DNA of 64,000 nucleotides, taken from positions 372,001 through 436,000 of the forward strand of contig JAQBQB010000010.1 of NCBI GenBank assembly GCA_028287235.1. Reading direction: 5' to 3'. This stretch comes from Gemmatimonadota bacterium. Its GTDB lineage: Bacteria; Gemmatimonadota; Gemmatimonadetes; Gemmatimonadales; Gemmatimonadaceae. Below, piece after piece: positions 1 through 7,444 of this stretch (its first letter is position 1; each line of letters begins with the position of its first letter). The notes under the pieces are model-generated. The model was not told the origin of the DNA. It made no database searches and saw only the letters and a list, made by a program, of their open reading frames with translations. The position numbers were made by a program, and so were the translations under genes.

Positions 1-124
1 GCATCGCTTCGTTCAACGGGCTGCGCGGCCGGCGGATGGTTTGCATCCAATCGGCAACGTGATGCCGGCGCCACCCGGGCATGGTGGAAAGGATTGAGCC
101 GATCGCGCGAAGCTTTCTGGTCAT
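1..124 (-). CDS. Possible start of a gene cut by the window edge (41 codons, unknown)
   Basis: An open frame begins with ATG at 124 and runs off the left edge without a stop. The visible part begins MTRKLRAIGS and is rich in Arg and His. A second ATG lies at codon 15. There is only a weak purine-rich stretch before the start. An open frame of 41 codons is not significant by itself in DNA this GC-rich, so this is only a candidate. I recognise no family. Confidence 0.22.
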   Translation of the reverse strand, partial: MTRKLRAIGSILSTMPGWRRHHVADWMQTIRRPRSPLNEAM

Positions 125-278
125 GACCACAGCGACACCCCACCGGCGGCGAACCCCGACTCGATCCTAGTATGTCAAAGTCATACGACGCTCCAGGTGG
201 TTTCGTTGGTCCCGGTCGTCCACGTTCAGGACGCAACTGATGTTTCGGGCGCTCCAGGTCGCTTGCACCGTTACGATA

Positions 279-848
279 TCAGCGGTCCGACCCGATCGGC
301 TCAGAGCCGTGCACGTACGCCGCCACCTGCGCGAGCACCGCGATGAACGCGCCGGGATCCGCCCAGTTTCCGTCGAACCGCGCGCCGTTGATGAAGAAGG
401 TCGGCGTGCCGTTCACGCCGCTGCGCACCCCGCCGCGGAAATCGTCGCGCACTTTTCTCGTGTGCACTCCCTCCGCCAGCTCCGTCGCGAATCGCGTCAC
501 GTCGAGATGGAGCTCGTCCGCGTACACGAGCAGGTACGGCTCGTCGAGCGCGTTCTGATGCTCGAACAACATGTGGTGCATGTCCCAGAACTTGCCCTGC
601 GTTCCGGCCGCCTCGGACGCTTCGGCGGCGAGTGTGGCGTGCGGATGCACTTCGGCGAGCGGAAAGTGGCGGTAGACGAAACAGAGCTCGTCGCTCAGGT
701 ACCGCCGTGCAGCTTCGACGATCGGGTACGCGCGCCCACAGTGCGGGCACTCGAAGTCGCCGTATTCCACGAGCACCACAGGCGCCTCGACGGAGCCTGC
801 GACATGGTCCCGATCGTTCACCGGAACTACCAATTGGCTCATGTTCAT
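279..848 (-). CDS. DsbA-family thiol-disulfide protein
   Basis: A 189-residue thioredoxin-fold protein of the DsbA/FrnE-like group. The CPHC active site is at residues 34-37, after the beta strand VVLVEYGDFE, and the cis-proline loop GTP is near 148-150. No signal peptide is visible, so it probably works in the cytoplasm, unlike classical periplasmic DsbA. The start at 848 is chosen because ATG overlaps the stop of the peroxiredoxin gene by four bases (ATGA), which implies translational coupling. Longer readings upstream lie inside that gene in another frame. Its position as the last gene of an oxidative-stress operon suggests it reduces or isomerises protein thiols, or supplies electrons to the peroxiredoxin; that link is inference. 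Confidence 0.86.
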   Translation of the reverse strand: MNMSQLVVPVNDRDHVAGSVEAPVVLVEYGDFECPHCGRAYPIVEAARRYLSDELCFVYRHFPLAEVHPHATLAAEASEAAGTQGKFWDMHHMLFEHQNALDEPYLLVYADELHLDVTRFATELAEGVHTRKVRDDFRGGVRSGVNGTPTFFINGARFDGNWADPGAFIAVLAQVAAYVHGSEPIGSDR

Positions 849-1387
849 GGGTGCACCTGGGCAGGAGTTGAAAACGCGGGCGATCGCGGGGTGAGCGACT
901 CGAGCGCGTTGAGAATTCCGTCCGCGCCCGGGTTGACGTTGACGGGCGACAGGTAGCTCCAGCGAACGACACCATCCCGGTCGAGCACGAACAGCGCACG
1001 CTCGCTGAAGCCGTCCTGTGTGCGATACGCGCCGTACATCCGGGAGACGGCGCCTTTCGGCTCGAAGTCGCTCAGCAGCGGGAAGTGCAGCCTTCGATCG
1101 CGCGCGAACGCGGCGTGACACCACGCGCCGTCCACCGAGATGCCGAGCAGGTCGGCGCCATACTCGCGAAAATCGGGAAGGATCTCGTTGTACAACGCCA
1201 TCTGGTCGCCGCACACGGGGCTCCAGTCGGCGGGATAGAACGCGAGAATGATCGGACGTCCGCGCTGCTCGCTCAGCCGCATCGTTTTGTCGGGCGCCGA
1301 GCGGAGCGCGAAATCGGGCGCCGTCGTGCCCGCCGCGAGAATCTTCGACTGCTCGACTTGGTTCGATTGGTTCGCTTGAGTCGCCAT
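845..1387 (-). CDS. Peroxiredoxin (AhpC/TSA redoxin family)
   Basis: A 180-residue thiol peroxidase reducing hydroperoxides. The peroxidatic cysteine is C59 in the motif ADWSPVCGDQ, where the usual PxxxTxxC is read as PxxWSPVC. A second cysteine, C90, lies in the motif AWCHAAF and may act as the resolving residue. The start at 1387 is supported by GGAGAAGCA just upstream. It follows the quinone oxidoreductase by 13 bases and overlaps the DsbA-like gene by four, so the three are probably co-transcribed. The cytoplasmic location and the lack of a signal peptide fit a general peroxide-detoxifying role. The subfamily beyond AhpC/TSA is not resolved. Confidence 0.9.
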   Translation of the reverse strand: MATQANQSNQVEQSKILAAGTTAPDFALRSAPDKTMRLSEQRGRPIILAFYPADWSPVCGDQMALYNEILPDFREYGADLLGISVDGAWCHAAFARDRRLHFPLLSDFEPKGAVSRMYGAYRTQDGFSERALFVLDRDGVVRWSYLSPVNVNPGADGILNALESLTPRSPAFSTPAQVHP

Positions 1388-1400
1388 TGCTTCTCCATGC

Positions 1401-2405
1401 CTAGCGGATTTCCAGCACGATGCGTCCAATCACGTGCCCGCGCTCCAAGCGCGCGTGCGCCTTCGCGGCCTGACCGAGCGGGTACGTCTCGGCAATCGGC
1501 ACCACGAGACGCGCGGCTTCCACGGCGCGCGCGAGGCTCGCCCACGCGCTCGGGCTGGCCTCGGCGTCATAGGGAATTCGCTTCACCTGCGCGCGCTTCT
1601 TCGGTGCCGGCTCCACGCCGTTCGGATACGCGACGCGTCCGCCGCTCACGACGAGGTCCACGCACGCGTCGAGCACTGGGCTCCCGGCGAGCGCGAGAAT
1701 CGCATCGAGCCCGTCGGGGGCCGCGTCCTTGATCCGGTCGACCGCGTCGCGCTTGCGGCCGTCCACCACCGTCTCGGCGCCGAGCTTCTCGAGCAGGACC
1801 TGGGCGTCGGAGCCAGATCCCACGGCGATGACGCGCGCACGCCGGCGCGCGGCGAACTGCACCGCCAGCGTGCCGACGGCGCCGGACGCACCGAAGATCA
1901 ACAGCGTCTCGCCGCTGCGTACGGCCAGATGCTTGTCGATTCCTTGCAAGGCGGTGAGGCCGGTGACTGCCGCCGCACCGCCCTCGCGCAGACTGAGTCG
2001 CTGCGGCAAGCGCCCCACGTTGCCCGCGGCGACAGCGGCGTACTCGGCGTAGAACCCGCCTTTCGGATTCTCATACTCATAAGCCCATACGCGCTCGCCG
2101 AGCTCGAATCGGTCGACGCGGTCGCCCATCTCGGCGATCACGCCCGCGCCATCGGTTCCCAGGATGAGCGGAAAGTGCGCGTCGTCGGCCCATTCGCCGG
2201 CGCGGGTCTTCGCGTCCCAGATACCAACCCCGGCGTAGTGCAGTGCGATGAGTACCTCGTATGGCCCGGGGCGCGGAACGGGCACCGTGTGCAGCTTCAG
2301 CACCGACGGCGGTCCGAACTTGTCGATCGCCACCGCCTCCATTTCGGCGGGCACCTCCTCCTTCAACACCGCGCGCTCGTCGTCCGTGTGTGCGGCGCGA
2401 CTCAC
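1401..2405 (-). CDS. NADPH:quinone oxidoreductase-like zinc-independent MDR protein
   Basis: A 334-residue medium-chain dehydrogenase/reductase with the GroES-like N-terminal half (GTDGAGVI near residue 83) and a Rossmann half with the dinucleotide-binding GASGAVG at 172-178. The catalytic zinc cysteine and the structural four-cysteine loop of alcohol dehydrogenases are absent, as in quinone oxidoreductases. The GTG start at 2405 overlaps the preceding stop by four bases (GTGA). An internal ATG at codon 22 matches the usual N-terminus of the family and could be the real start. Neighbouring peroxiredoxin and DsbA-like genes, and the MhqO-like operon just upstream, suggest a role in electrophile or quinone detoxification. 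Confidence 0.85.
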   Translation of the reverse strand: MSRAAHTDDERAVLKEEVPAEMEAVAIDKFGPPSVLKLHTVPVPRPGPYEVLIALHYAGVGIWDAKTRAGEWADDAHFPLILGTDGAGVIAEMGDRVDRFELGERVWAYEYENPKGGFYAEYAAVAAGNVGRLPQRLSLREGGAAAVTGLTALQGIDKHLAVRSGETLLIFGASGAVGTLAVQFAARRRARVIAVGSGSDAQVLLEKLGAETVVDGRKRDAVDRIKDAAPDGLDAILALAGSPVLDACVDLVVSGGRVAYPNGVEPAPKKRAQVKRIPYDAEASPSAWASLARAVEAARLVVPIAETYPLGQAAKAHARLERGHVIGRIVLEIR

Positions 2406-2767
2406 GGCTGGCCTCGTTCGGGAAGACCGTCGGGACCGCGCACCTTGTAGTCGGCGCGATGCTCCCGGTTGCCGAGCACGCCGTGGAGGTTGCCCTTGTT
2501 GTCGCTCGGACCGGCATCGCGGCCGCGCGCGTGCTCCACGAACAGCCGTTCATGCTCGCTGTTCTTTTCGGCTTCGTCGTGCTGCTCGCGATCTTCCACG
2601 AGCCGCCGTTTGCCGTCGTACGCCGCTTCGGCGCGATCGAGCTCGAGGCGCGCCTCCGTCGGCAGCTCCGGCGTGGACGACTGGAGCTGCTCCACGATCG
2701 CCGCTTCCGTCTTCGGACCGTGCTGGCCTTCGGCGTGGCCTTCGGTCCGCCTGCGACGCTTACCCAT
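2402..2767 (-). CDS. Charged, probably disordered hypothetical protein
   Basis: A 121-residue hydrophilic protein, rich in Glu, Arg, Asp and Lys, with no hydrophobic segment, no cysteine and a basic N-terminus (GKRRRRTEG). It looks intrinsically disordered apart from a likely helix near residues 30-70. I recognise no family. The chosen ATG at 2767 lies eight bases inside the upstream PRC-barrel gene; a GTG at 2776 would add three residues. Its stop overlaps the GTG of the quinone oxidoreductase, so it belongs to the same operon and is a real gene rather than a shadow. Confidence 0.62.
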   Translation of the reverse strand: MGKRRRRTEGHAEGQHGPKTEAAIVEQLQSSTPELPTEARLELDRAEAAYDGKRRLVEDREQHDEAEKNSEHERLFVEHARGRDAGPSDNKGNLHGVLGNREHRADYKVRGPDGLPERGQP

Positions 2768-3206
2768 GTTCGGCACCCACGGCGGTGACTTCGTAGTAGG
2801 CGAGGATGGCGCGCTCCTCGCTGGGCGACGGAAGTCCGCGAGCGCGCTGCGGAGCGTTCGTCAGTCCGCCGGCTGGCAGGTGATCGACGAGTACTCTCGC
2901 ATTGTCGGAGTCGACGCGGATCAATTCGGCCGGAATGAGCAGCCAGCGGTCGTCTTCGCCAACCAACACGTCGCGATCGAGTTTCACTTCGACGTACTTC
3001 ACCGTCATGGTCGTGGTATCGACGATGACGTCGTCCACCTTGCCGAGGCGCCGTCCGTCGGCGAGCGTGACGTTCCAATCGCGAAAGTCGGGAATGGGAT
3101 CGGCGATCATGTAGTCGTCGAGATCGCCGAGGTGCGCGAGCAGGCCGGGCGCGACGGCAGGGGCGTCGTCCTTTTTCGGGACGATACGAATTGGGTGGTG
3201 ATGCAT
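2760..3206 (-). CDS. PRC-barrel domain protein
   Basis: A 148-residue protein whose middle part (about residues 25-95, containing DWNVTLADGRRLGKVDDVIVD and then a strand pattern ending in LLIPAELIRVD) matches the PRC-barrel fold known from photosynthetic reaction-centre H subunits and stress-induced small proteins. The N-terminus is MHHHPIRIVPKKDD. ATG at 3206 is preceded by GGAG at eight bases spacing; the longer open frame upstream has no such support. It is the second gene of a six-gene minus-strand operon. Soluble PRC-barrel proteins usually lack a known biochemical function, and none is assigned here. Confidence 0.8.
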   Translation of the reverse strand: MHHHPIRIVPKKDDAPAVAPGLLAHLGDLDDYMIADPIPDFRDWNVTLADGRRLGKVDDVIVDTTTMTVKYVEVKLDRDVLVGEDDRWLLIPAELIRVDSDNARVLVDHLPAGGLTNAPQRARGLPSPSEERAILAYYEVTAVGAEHG

Positions 3207-3219
3207 GGTCGGGGCTCCG

Positions 3220-3408
3220 CTACCGCGCCGAGGCCGTCGCCGACGCGGCTCTCCGGTAAAGGTGGAGAAGATGCTCGGCGAGCCACACGAGAACGGGGCC
3301 GTTCTCATCGACGCCCGGCACCAGCTTGAGCGACTCGTGCGCATCGGCCACGCACCGCACCAGACACTCCCGCTCCTTCTCCGACACCTTCAACTCGTCC
3401 GTCATCAT
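3220..3408 (-). CDS. Small hypothetical protein (62 aa), first gene of stress operon
   Basis: A short gene starting with two ATGs (MMTDELKVSE). A GGGAG sequence lies about seven bases upstream. The product has two cysteines and a predicted amphipathic helix (VLVWLAEHLLHLYRR) near the C-terminus. It ends 13 bases before the PRC-barrel gene and so probably leads the operon. No family is recognised. Codon-position GC pattern and ribosome binding site support reality more than the short length does. Confidence 0.5.
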   Translation of the reverse strand: MMTDELKVSEKERECLVRCVADAHESLKLVPGVDENGPVLVWLAEHLLHLYRRAASATASAR

Positions 3409-3533
3409 TGCGGCGCTCCCGTTGGGCGATTCCGTGAGAAGGTGCTCTAACGGGTAGGAGGCCGCTGTCGGACAAACAGGAAGCAAGCGCCGGGAATTGG
3501 GGACGCGCTCGGAAGTTGCTGTGCGCGCGCGAG

Positions 3534-4487
3534 TTAGCCTAGCGGCTTCAACACCGCCTCGATCTCCGCGCGCCGCGGCTCGAGAAAGGGCGGCAGCGAC
3601 AAGCGCTCGGGGTCGATTGGGCCATCCACCTCGAAGCCCGGACCGTCGGTCGCAAGCTCGAAGAGCACGTGGTTCGGCTCGCGCACGTAGACCGACGTGA
3701 AGTAGTGGCGGTCGACGACGCCACTGTTGTTGTAGCCGAACGACGTCAATCGATCCACCCATTCCTCCATGGGCTGGGCGTCGGGCGTCCGCAGCGCGAC
3801 GTGATGCACGCCGCCCGAACCGTACTTCGCGCGCGGCAGGTCGTCGCGCACGATCACGTGCACCTCGGCATTTGCGCCGCCGTCGCCGATCTGGTACACG
3901 TGCACGCGAAAGCGCGGTTCTCCGGCGAGCACATAGGTGTGATCCTGCCGCAGGCCGAGCCCCTCGGTGAGAAACCGGTCAGTCGGCTCGAGGTCGGGCA
4001 CGGTGATCACGGTGTAGCCTAGGCCGCGAATCTGTCGTTCCGCCGGCACGGGGCTCTCCGTCCATGGAAACGACGCGCCGGCACCGCCGTCGTCGACGAG
4101 CGAGAGCTGTGTTCCCATCGGGTCGGCGAAGTCGAGCACGCGCCGCCCGTCGCGCAGCGCGATCTCGCCGGCCGGCACCCCATGCGCAATGAGCCGGTCC
4201 GCCCAGAAGTCGAGCGTGTCGCCGCCATTCACGCGAAAGGTCGTGAGCGAGATGCTGTTGTTGCCGTGATGCTCGGGCGCGGCGTGCGGCATGTCGAACA
4301 CCGTCATGTCCGAGCCCGGGCTTCCGACACCGTCGCCGAAGAACAGGTGGTACATGCTCGGCTCGTCCTGGTTCACCGTCTTGATGACCGGACGCATGCC
4401 CAGCACGCGCGCGTAGAACTCGTTCGACCGGCCAATGTGCGCGCTGAGCGAGCTCACATGGTGGATCCCGGTGAGCGGCAGCGTCAC
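3534..4487 (-). CDS. Ring-cleaving dioxygenase, MhqO-like (VOC superfamily)
   Basis: A 317-residue protein built of two vicinal-oxygen-chelate halves. The first half opens with GIHHVSSLSA and contains VNQDEPSMYHLFFGD; the second carries GGVHHVALRT and HVLFELATDGPGF, which supply the His and Glu metal ligands of the family. This layout matches Bacillus MhqO/MhqE, iron-dependent enzymes induced by hydroquinones and catechols. The GTG start at 4487 has GGAGG upstream and overlaps the MarR stop by four bases (GTGA). It is the last gene of the operon and a divergent paralogue of the gene at 5399-6346, probably with different substrate range. The substrate itself is not shown by the sequence. Confidence 0.88.
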   Translation of the reverse strand: MTLPLTGIHHVSSLSAHIGRSNEFYARVLGMRPVIKTVNQDEPSMYHLFFGDGVGSPGSDMTVFDMPHAAPEHHGNNSISLTTFRVNGGDTLDFWADRLIAHGVPAGEIALRDGRRVLDFADPMGTQLSLVDDGGAGASFPWTESPVPAERQIRGLGYTVITVPDLEPTDRFLTEGLGLRQDHTYVLAGEPRFRVHVYQIGDGGANAEVHVIVRDDLPRAKYGSGGVHHVALRTPDAQPMEEWVDRLTSFGYNNSGVVDRHYFTSVYVREPNHVLFELATDGPGFEVDGPIDPERLSLPPFLEPRRAEIEAVLKPLG

Positions 4488-4966
4488 GAGGCCTCCTCGA
4501 GCGCGCCGAGTGTGCCGTCGGCGTGCTTGCCGAGCTTGCGCAGCAACGCGACGAGCTTCGCGCGCTCGTGCGCCGTCAACACGGCGGCGACGTCGTCGAG
4601 ATCGGACTGGTGCCGGGCGAACACCGGCTTGATGAGCCGCCGACCTTCCGCGGTGAGTGCGACGACCCGCACACGGCGATCGTTCGCGTCTTCCGAGCGC
4701 GCGACGAGGTCGCGCTCGGTCAAGCGGTCCACCGCGGCGGTCATGGAGCCGCTCGTCAGCAGGACCAATTTGCCGAGCGCGTTCACCGGCAGCGGACCCT
4801 TGTGCAGTAACGCTTCCATCACGGCGAAGTCGCTCGCGCACAGGCCCGAATCCTCGATGCTGGCGAGGGCGCGCGCCTCGACGGCGCGCGCCGCCCGCGA
4901 CAGCACGAGATAGAGGTGCGCGCCGGTCGCGTGTTTCACGGGTTTCACGAGTTTCCCGGGTGTCAT
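4484..4966 (-). CDS. MarR-family transcriptional regulator (MhqR-like)
   Basis: A 160-residue winged-helix repressor. The recognition region around residues 45-90 (HKGPLPVNALGKLVLLTSGSMTAAVDRL) and the wing with DRRVRVVALTAEG are typical of MarR proteins such as MhqR and OhrR. There is one cysteine, C43 (SGLCASDF), which could sense electrophiles. It overlaps its neighbours by four bases on both sides, so it is co-transcribed with both dioxygenases and likely represses its own operon through the palindromic half-sites at 6375-6396. The MhqR label is by context and similarity from memory; no inducer can be read from the sequence. Confidence 0.88.
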   Translation of the reverse strand: MTPGKLVKPVKHATGAHLYLVLSRAARAVEARALASIEDSGLCASDFAVMEALLHKGPLPVNALGKLVLLTSGSMTAAVDRLTERDLVARSEDANDRRVRVVALTAEGRRLIKPVFARHQSDLDDVAAVLTAHERAKLVALLRKLGKHADGTLGALEEAS

Positions 4967-5376
4967 CGGTCGCGCGGCGCCGAGTCGAGCACGCGCACCA
5001 CTTCGACATGCGCGATCACGACGTCGGGCGATTCCTGGAGCGCCCGGTCGTAGTTCCGCTGAAAAGCGTCGCCTTCGGGATTCGTCGTGAGCATTCCGCG
5101 AATCTGCGTGAGCAACGCGCGCGCGTTGTCGTCGGGCATCGGCTCCTCGCCCTCGAGGCGCTCGTCGATCTCCACGACGAGCTCCGACAGCCGCCGCAGC
5201 CACGCGAAGAACGGATCGTTGATCACGAGCTGCAGCAGCGCGCTGCCGTTCTCGATGCGGCCATGCTCCTTTTCGTAGCGCGCCCGCTCGGCGTCGAGCA
5301 GCTTCTTGTGCAGGCGGAGCAGTCCCATTCGCGCGCCTTCGAGCGTGCGCGTGAGCGGTGTGTGTGGGTGCTTCAT
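4963..5376 (-). CDS. Hypothetical helical protein in dioxygenase operon
   Basis: A 137-residue, mostly alpha-helical soluble protein (for example LLRLHKKLLDAERARYEKEH and FFAWLRRLSELVVEIDERL), without cysteines or a signal peptide. It starts 22 bases after the first dioxygenase stop and its own stop overlaps the marR start (ATGA). I do not recognise a named function. Tight linkage to two MhqO-like dioxygenases and MarR suggests a role in the same stress response, perhaps as a binding or adaptor protein; that is inference. Confidence 0.7.
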   Translation of the reverse strand: MKHPHTPLTRTLEGARMGLLRLHKKLLDAERARYEKEHGRIENGSALLQLVINDPFFAWLRRLSELVVEIDERLEGEEPMPDDNARALLTQIRGMLTTNPEGDAFQRNYDRALQESPDVVIAHVEVVRVLDSAPRDR

Positions 5377-5398
5377 AGCGATGGCCTCTCCTAGCTTG

Positions 5399-6346
5399 TC
5401 AGTCGATTGGTTTGAGATTGGCGACGATCTGCTCGCGTTGCGGCTCGAGGAACGGCGCCAGCACGATCTTCTCGCCGAGCGTCGCCTCGTCCTCGTCCAC
5501 CGAAAACCCGGGACCCTCGGACGCAATCTCGAACAGAATGCCGTTCGGCTCGCGGAAGTAGAGGCTGTGGAACCAGAAACGATCCACCTTGCCGCTGTTC
5601 GGCACGCCGAGCGTATTGAGCCGGTCGGCCCACGCGTCGTAGTCCGCGTCGGGCGTACGGAAGGCGACGTGATGTACGCCCCCCGCACCGGGATTGGCCG
5701 GGGCGAGATCGGGTTGCACCGCCACGTGCAGCTCGGCGTGCGGACCACCGTGTGCCATCTCGTAGACGTGCACGAGCTGCTTCGCGTTGTCCGGATGCTC
5801 GTACTCGCGCACCGGCCGCATGTTGAGCACCTTCTGCAGCACACCGTCGGTGGGCTCGAGCTTGGGCACGCTCAGCGTGATCGGTCCAAGACCGCGCACC
5901 TGATGCGCCGCCGGCACAGGGCTGTGCTCCCACGGATAGGCGTCGCCCGCGCCGCCGTCGTCGACGAGCGTGAGCCGCTGTCCTTCCGCGTCTTCGAGAT
6001 CGAGCTGCAGGCGCCCATCGCGCTCGGCGATCTCGCCGGCGTGCACGCCCTGCTCCGCGAGATGACCCTTCCACCAGTGCAGCGCGTCGAGCCCGTCGAC
6101 GCGCAGCGCCGTGCGCGCGATCGAGCGCGTGCCGCGGCGCTCGGGTCGCGCCGGCCAGTCGAAAAAGGTGAGATCGCTTCCGGGGCTTCCCTTCCGGTCG
6201 GCGTAGAAGAGATGGTACGCGCTCACGTCGTCCTGGTTGACCGAACGCTTCACGAGCCGCATGCCGAGCGTCCGAGTATAGAAACGGTGGTTGTCGCGAA
6301 TTTTCGCGGACACCGCCGTGAGATGATGAATGCCGAGTAGGTCCAT
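5399..6346 (-). CDS. Ring-cleaving dioxygenase, MhqO-like (VOC superfamily)
   Basis: A 315-residue two-domain VOC enzyme. The N-terminal [10 protein letters not shown] and [20 protein letters not shown] are close to Bacillus MhqO; the second half has [10 protein letters not shown] and [14 protein letters not shown] with the metal-binding His and Glu. The start at 6346 is set by GGAGG five bases upstream; an in-frame ATG at 6364 would put the start almost on top of the promoter and before the Shine-Dalgarno. It is the first gene of a four-gene operon with its paralogue, marR and an unknown gene. Predicted role: oxygen-dependent cleavage of hydroquinone or catechol rings in the cytoplasm. Confidence 0.9.
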   Translation of the reverse strand: MDLLGIHHLTAVSAKIRDNHRFYTRTLGMRLVKRSVNQDDVSAYHLFYADRKGSPGSDLTFFDWPARPERRGTRSIARTALRVDGLDALHWWKGHLAEQGVHAGEIAERDGRLQLDLEDAEGQRLTLVDDGGAGDAYPWEHSPVPAAHQVRGLGPITLSVPKLEPTDGVLQKVLNMRPVREYEHPDNAKQLVHVYEMAHGGPHAELHVAVQPDLAPANPGAGGVHHVAFRTPDADYDAWADRLNTLGVPNSGKVDRFWFHSLYFREPNGILFEIASEGPGFSVDEDEATLGEKIVLAPFLEPQREQIVANLKPID

Positions 6347-6366
6347 GATATCCTCCGTCTGCAATG

Positions 6367-6396
6367 AATCTCGTCATCAAGTGTCTTGATGTCAAG
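6367..6396 (-). promoter_or_regulatory. Promoter overlapped by three TCAAG half-sites (MarR operator)
   Basis: On the minus strand TTGACA (6395-6390) is followed after exactly 17 bases by GAGATT (6372-6367), a sigma70-like pair. On the plus strand CATCAAG-TGT-CTTGATG (6375-6391) is a perfect palindrome, and CTTGA-TG-TCAAG (6385-6396) is a second one sharing a half-site. The spacer and the -35 box are covered by these half-sites, as expected for repression by the MarR protein encoded downstream. The ATG of the first gene is 20 bases past the -10. Confidence 0.72.
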
Positions 6397-6418
6397 ATAT
6401 CAGTCGACGAAGAGCCGG

Positions 6419-6826
6419 CTATCCCCCGAGCGCTCGCGCCGGGAACGCATCGAGACTCCACTCGCGGACGGCGGCGAGCAACTCCGCAGGCGGTTCTTCC
6501 GGGCCGGCCGCGTCGCGCACGGTCTGTACGGCGAGCTCCGTTGCGCTGCGCGACTCGTGGCCGAGCGCGCTGAGAATGTGCGCGTACTCGCTCACGAGCC
6601 GCTGCATCTCCCGGCAGGGCTCGTGCGCGGCGTACCGCTCGGGGGCAAAAGCGCCTGCGGGCAGGGCGCCGGCGGCCAGCGCCGCTATGCACTTCTCAGC
6701 CGCTGTCAGGATCGACTGCCGGGCTGTCTGCGCGCGATCACGAATTTCCCACCGTTCGATTCCCCGAACTCTCCCCGGCCGTTCGTCCGAGCCCGGCCGT
6801 TCGTTCGAGAATGACGCCTGCCCCAT
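6419..6826 (-). CDS. Hypothetical helical protein with short N-terminal repeat
   Basis: A 135-residue protein of unknown family. ATG at 6826 follows GGGAGGG at good spacing. The N-terminus carries an in-frame duplication (ERPGSDERPG) made by two 18-base copies near 6779-6815. The rest is helical and alanine-rich, with one Cys pair (C48-like in KCIAAL and C in EPCREM). No signal peptide or membrane segment is seen. It is divergent from the acetyltransferase gene and does not belong to the dioxygenase operon, whose promoter lies beyond its 3' end. Confidence 0.58.
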   Translation of the reverse strand: MGQASFSNERPGSDERPGRVRGIERWEIRDRAQTARQSILTAAEKCIAALAAGALPAGAFAPERYAAHEPCREMQRLVSEYAHILSALGHESRSATELAVQTVRDAAGPEEPPAELLAAVREWSLDAFPARALGG

Positions 6827-6992
6827 CGTGCCCTCCCGCCATCGGGTTGACCACCGCTGTCCATCCCATGGTTGAACGCGCATTTCGCGCCAAAGTTCGG
6901 TGACCGGGATCACACGTCGTTGTCGGGCCTGGTAGCTTTCCGCCATCAACGGGTGGTGCTTCGTGGACCAGATCGAGGTTCAACAAACGCTC

Positions 6993-7289
6993 ATGGCATC
7001 GGTGCCGTACACGGTCGTCAACAACCGCGAGGCCAGCCGCTTCGAGGTCGATCTCGACGGCGAGCTCGCCGTGCTGGAGTACACGGAGCGCGCCCACCTC
7101 ATCGATCTGCGCCACACGGAAGTGCCGCCGGCGCTCGCCGGACACGGCGTTGGCGGGGCGCTCGCGGCCGCGGCGCTGGAGTACGCGAACCAGACGGGCA
7201 AGCGGGTGGTTCCGAGCTGTCCGTTCGTGCGCGCCTACATGAAAAAGAAGGGGCTGATTCCTCCCGAGGAAAAAGCTCCAGGCGATTAA
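6993..7289 (+). CDS. GNAT-like N-acetyltransferase (YidJ/NATD1-type)
   Basis: A small acetyltransferase of the YidJ/YjdJ type, about 98 residues, the usual length of this minimal GNAT family. The core VLEYTERAHLIDLRHTEVPPALAGHGVGGALAAAAL contains the acetyl-CoA-binding GHGVGG loop, followed by VVPSCPFVRAYMKK, a typical C-terminal signature. The ATG at 6993 fits the family N-terminus (VPYTVVNN...F). A GTG at 6963 with a GGGTGG sequence upstream would add ten residues and cannot be excluded. Substrate unknown. It stands alone, divergent from the gene at 6419-6826. Confidence 0.84.
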   Translation: MASVPYTVVNNREASRFEVDLDGELAVLEYTERAHLIDLRHTEVPPALAGHGVGGALAAAALEYANQTGKRVVPSCPFVRAYMKKKGLIPPEEKAPGD

Positions 7290-7317
7290 TAGCGATCGCT
7301 GACAGGCAACGATTCTA

Positions 7318-7363
7318 GGATACTGCTCCCTGCGCTGAGCGCTCAGAACAGAGAGCAGTATCC
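7318..7363. repeat. Long imperfect hairpin with nested palindrome
   Basis: GGATACTGCTC (7318-7328) and GAGCAGTATCC (7353-7363) are perfect inverted repeats; the pairing extends to 15 bp with one mismatch. The loop contains the perfect palindrome CTGAGCGCTCAG (7335-7346). No T-run follows, so a classical terminator is not clear. It lies just before the truncated oxidoreductase and may be a small mobile or REP-like element, or a factor-dependent terminator of the acetyltransferase gene. Confidence 0.6.
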
Positions 7364-7444
7364 GAGAGTATTCGAGGTTGCACCAATCGCGATTAGGCGC
7401 GCGATAGTTTCACTACAGAACGCTCTCGAGCATGCAACCTGGAC

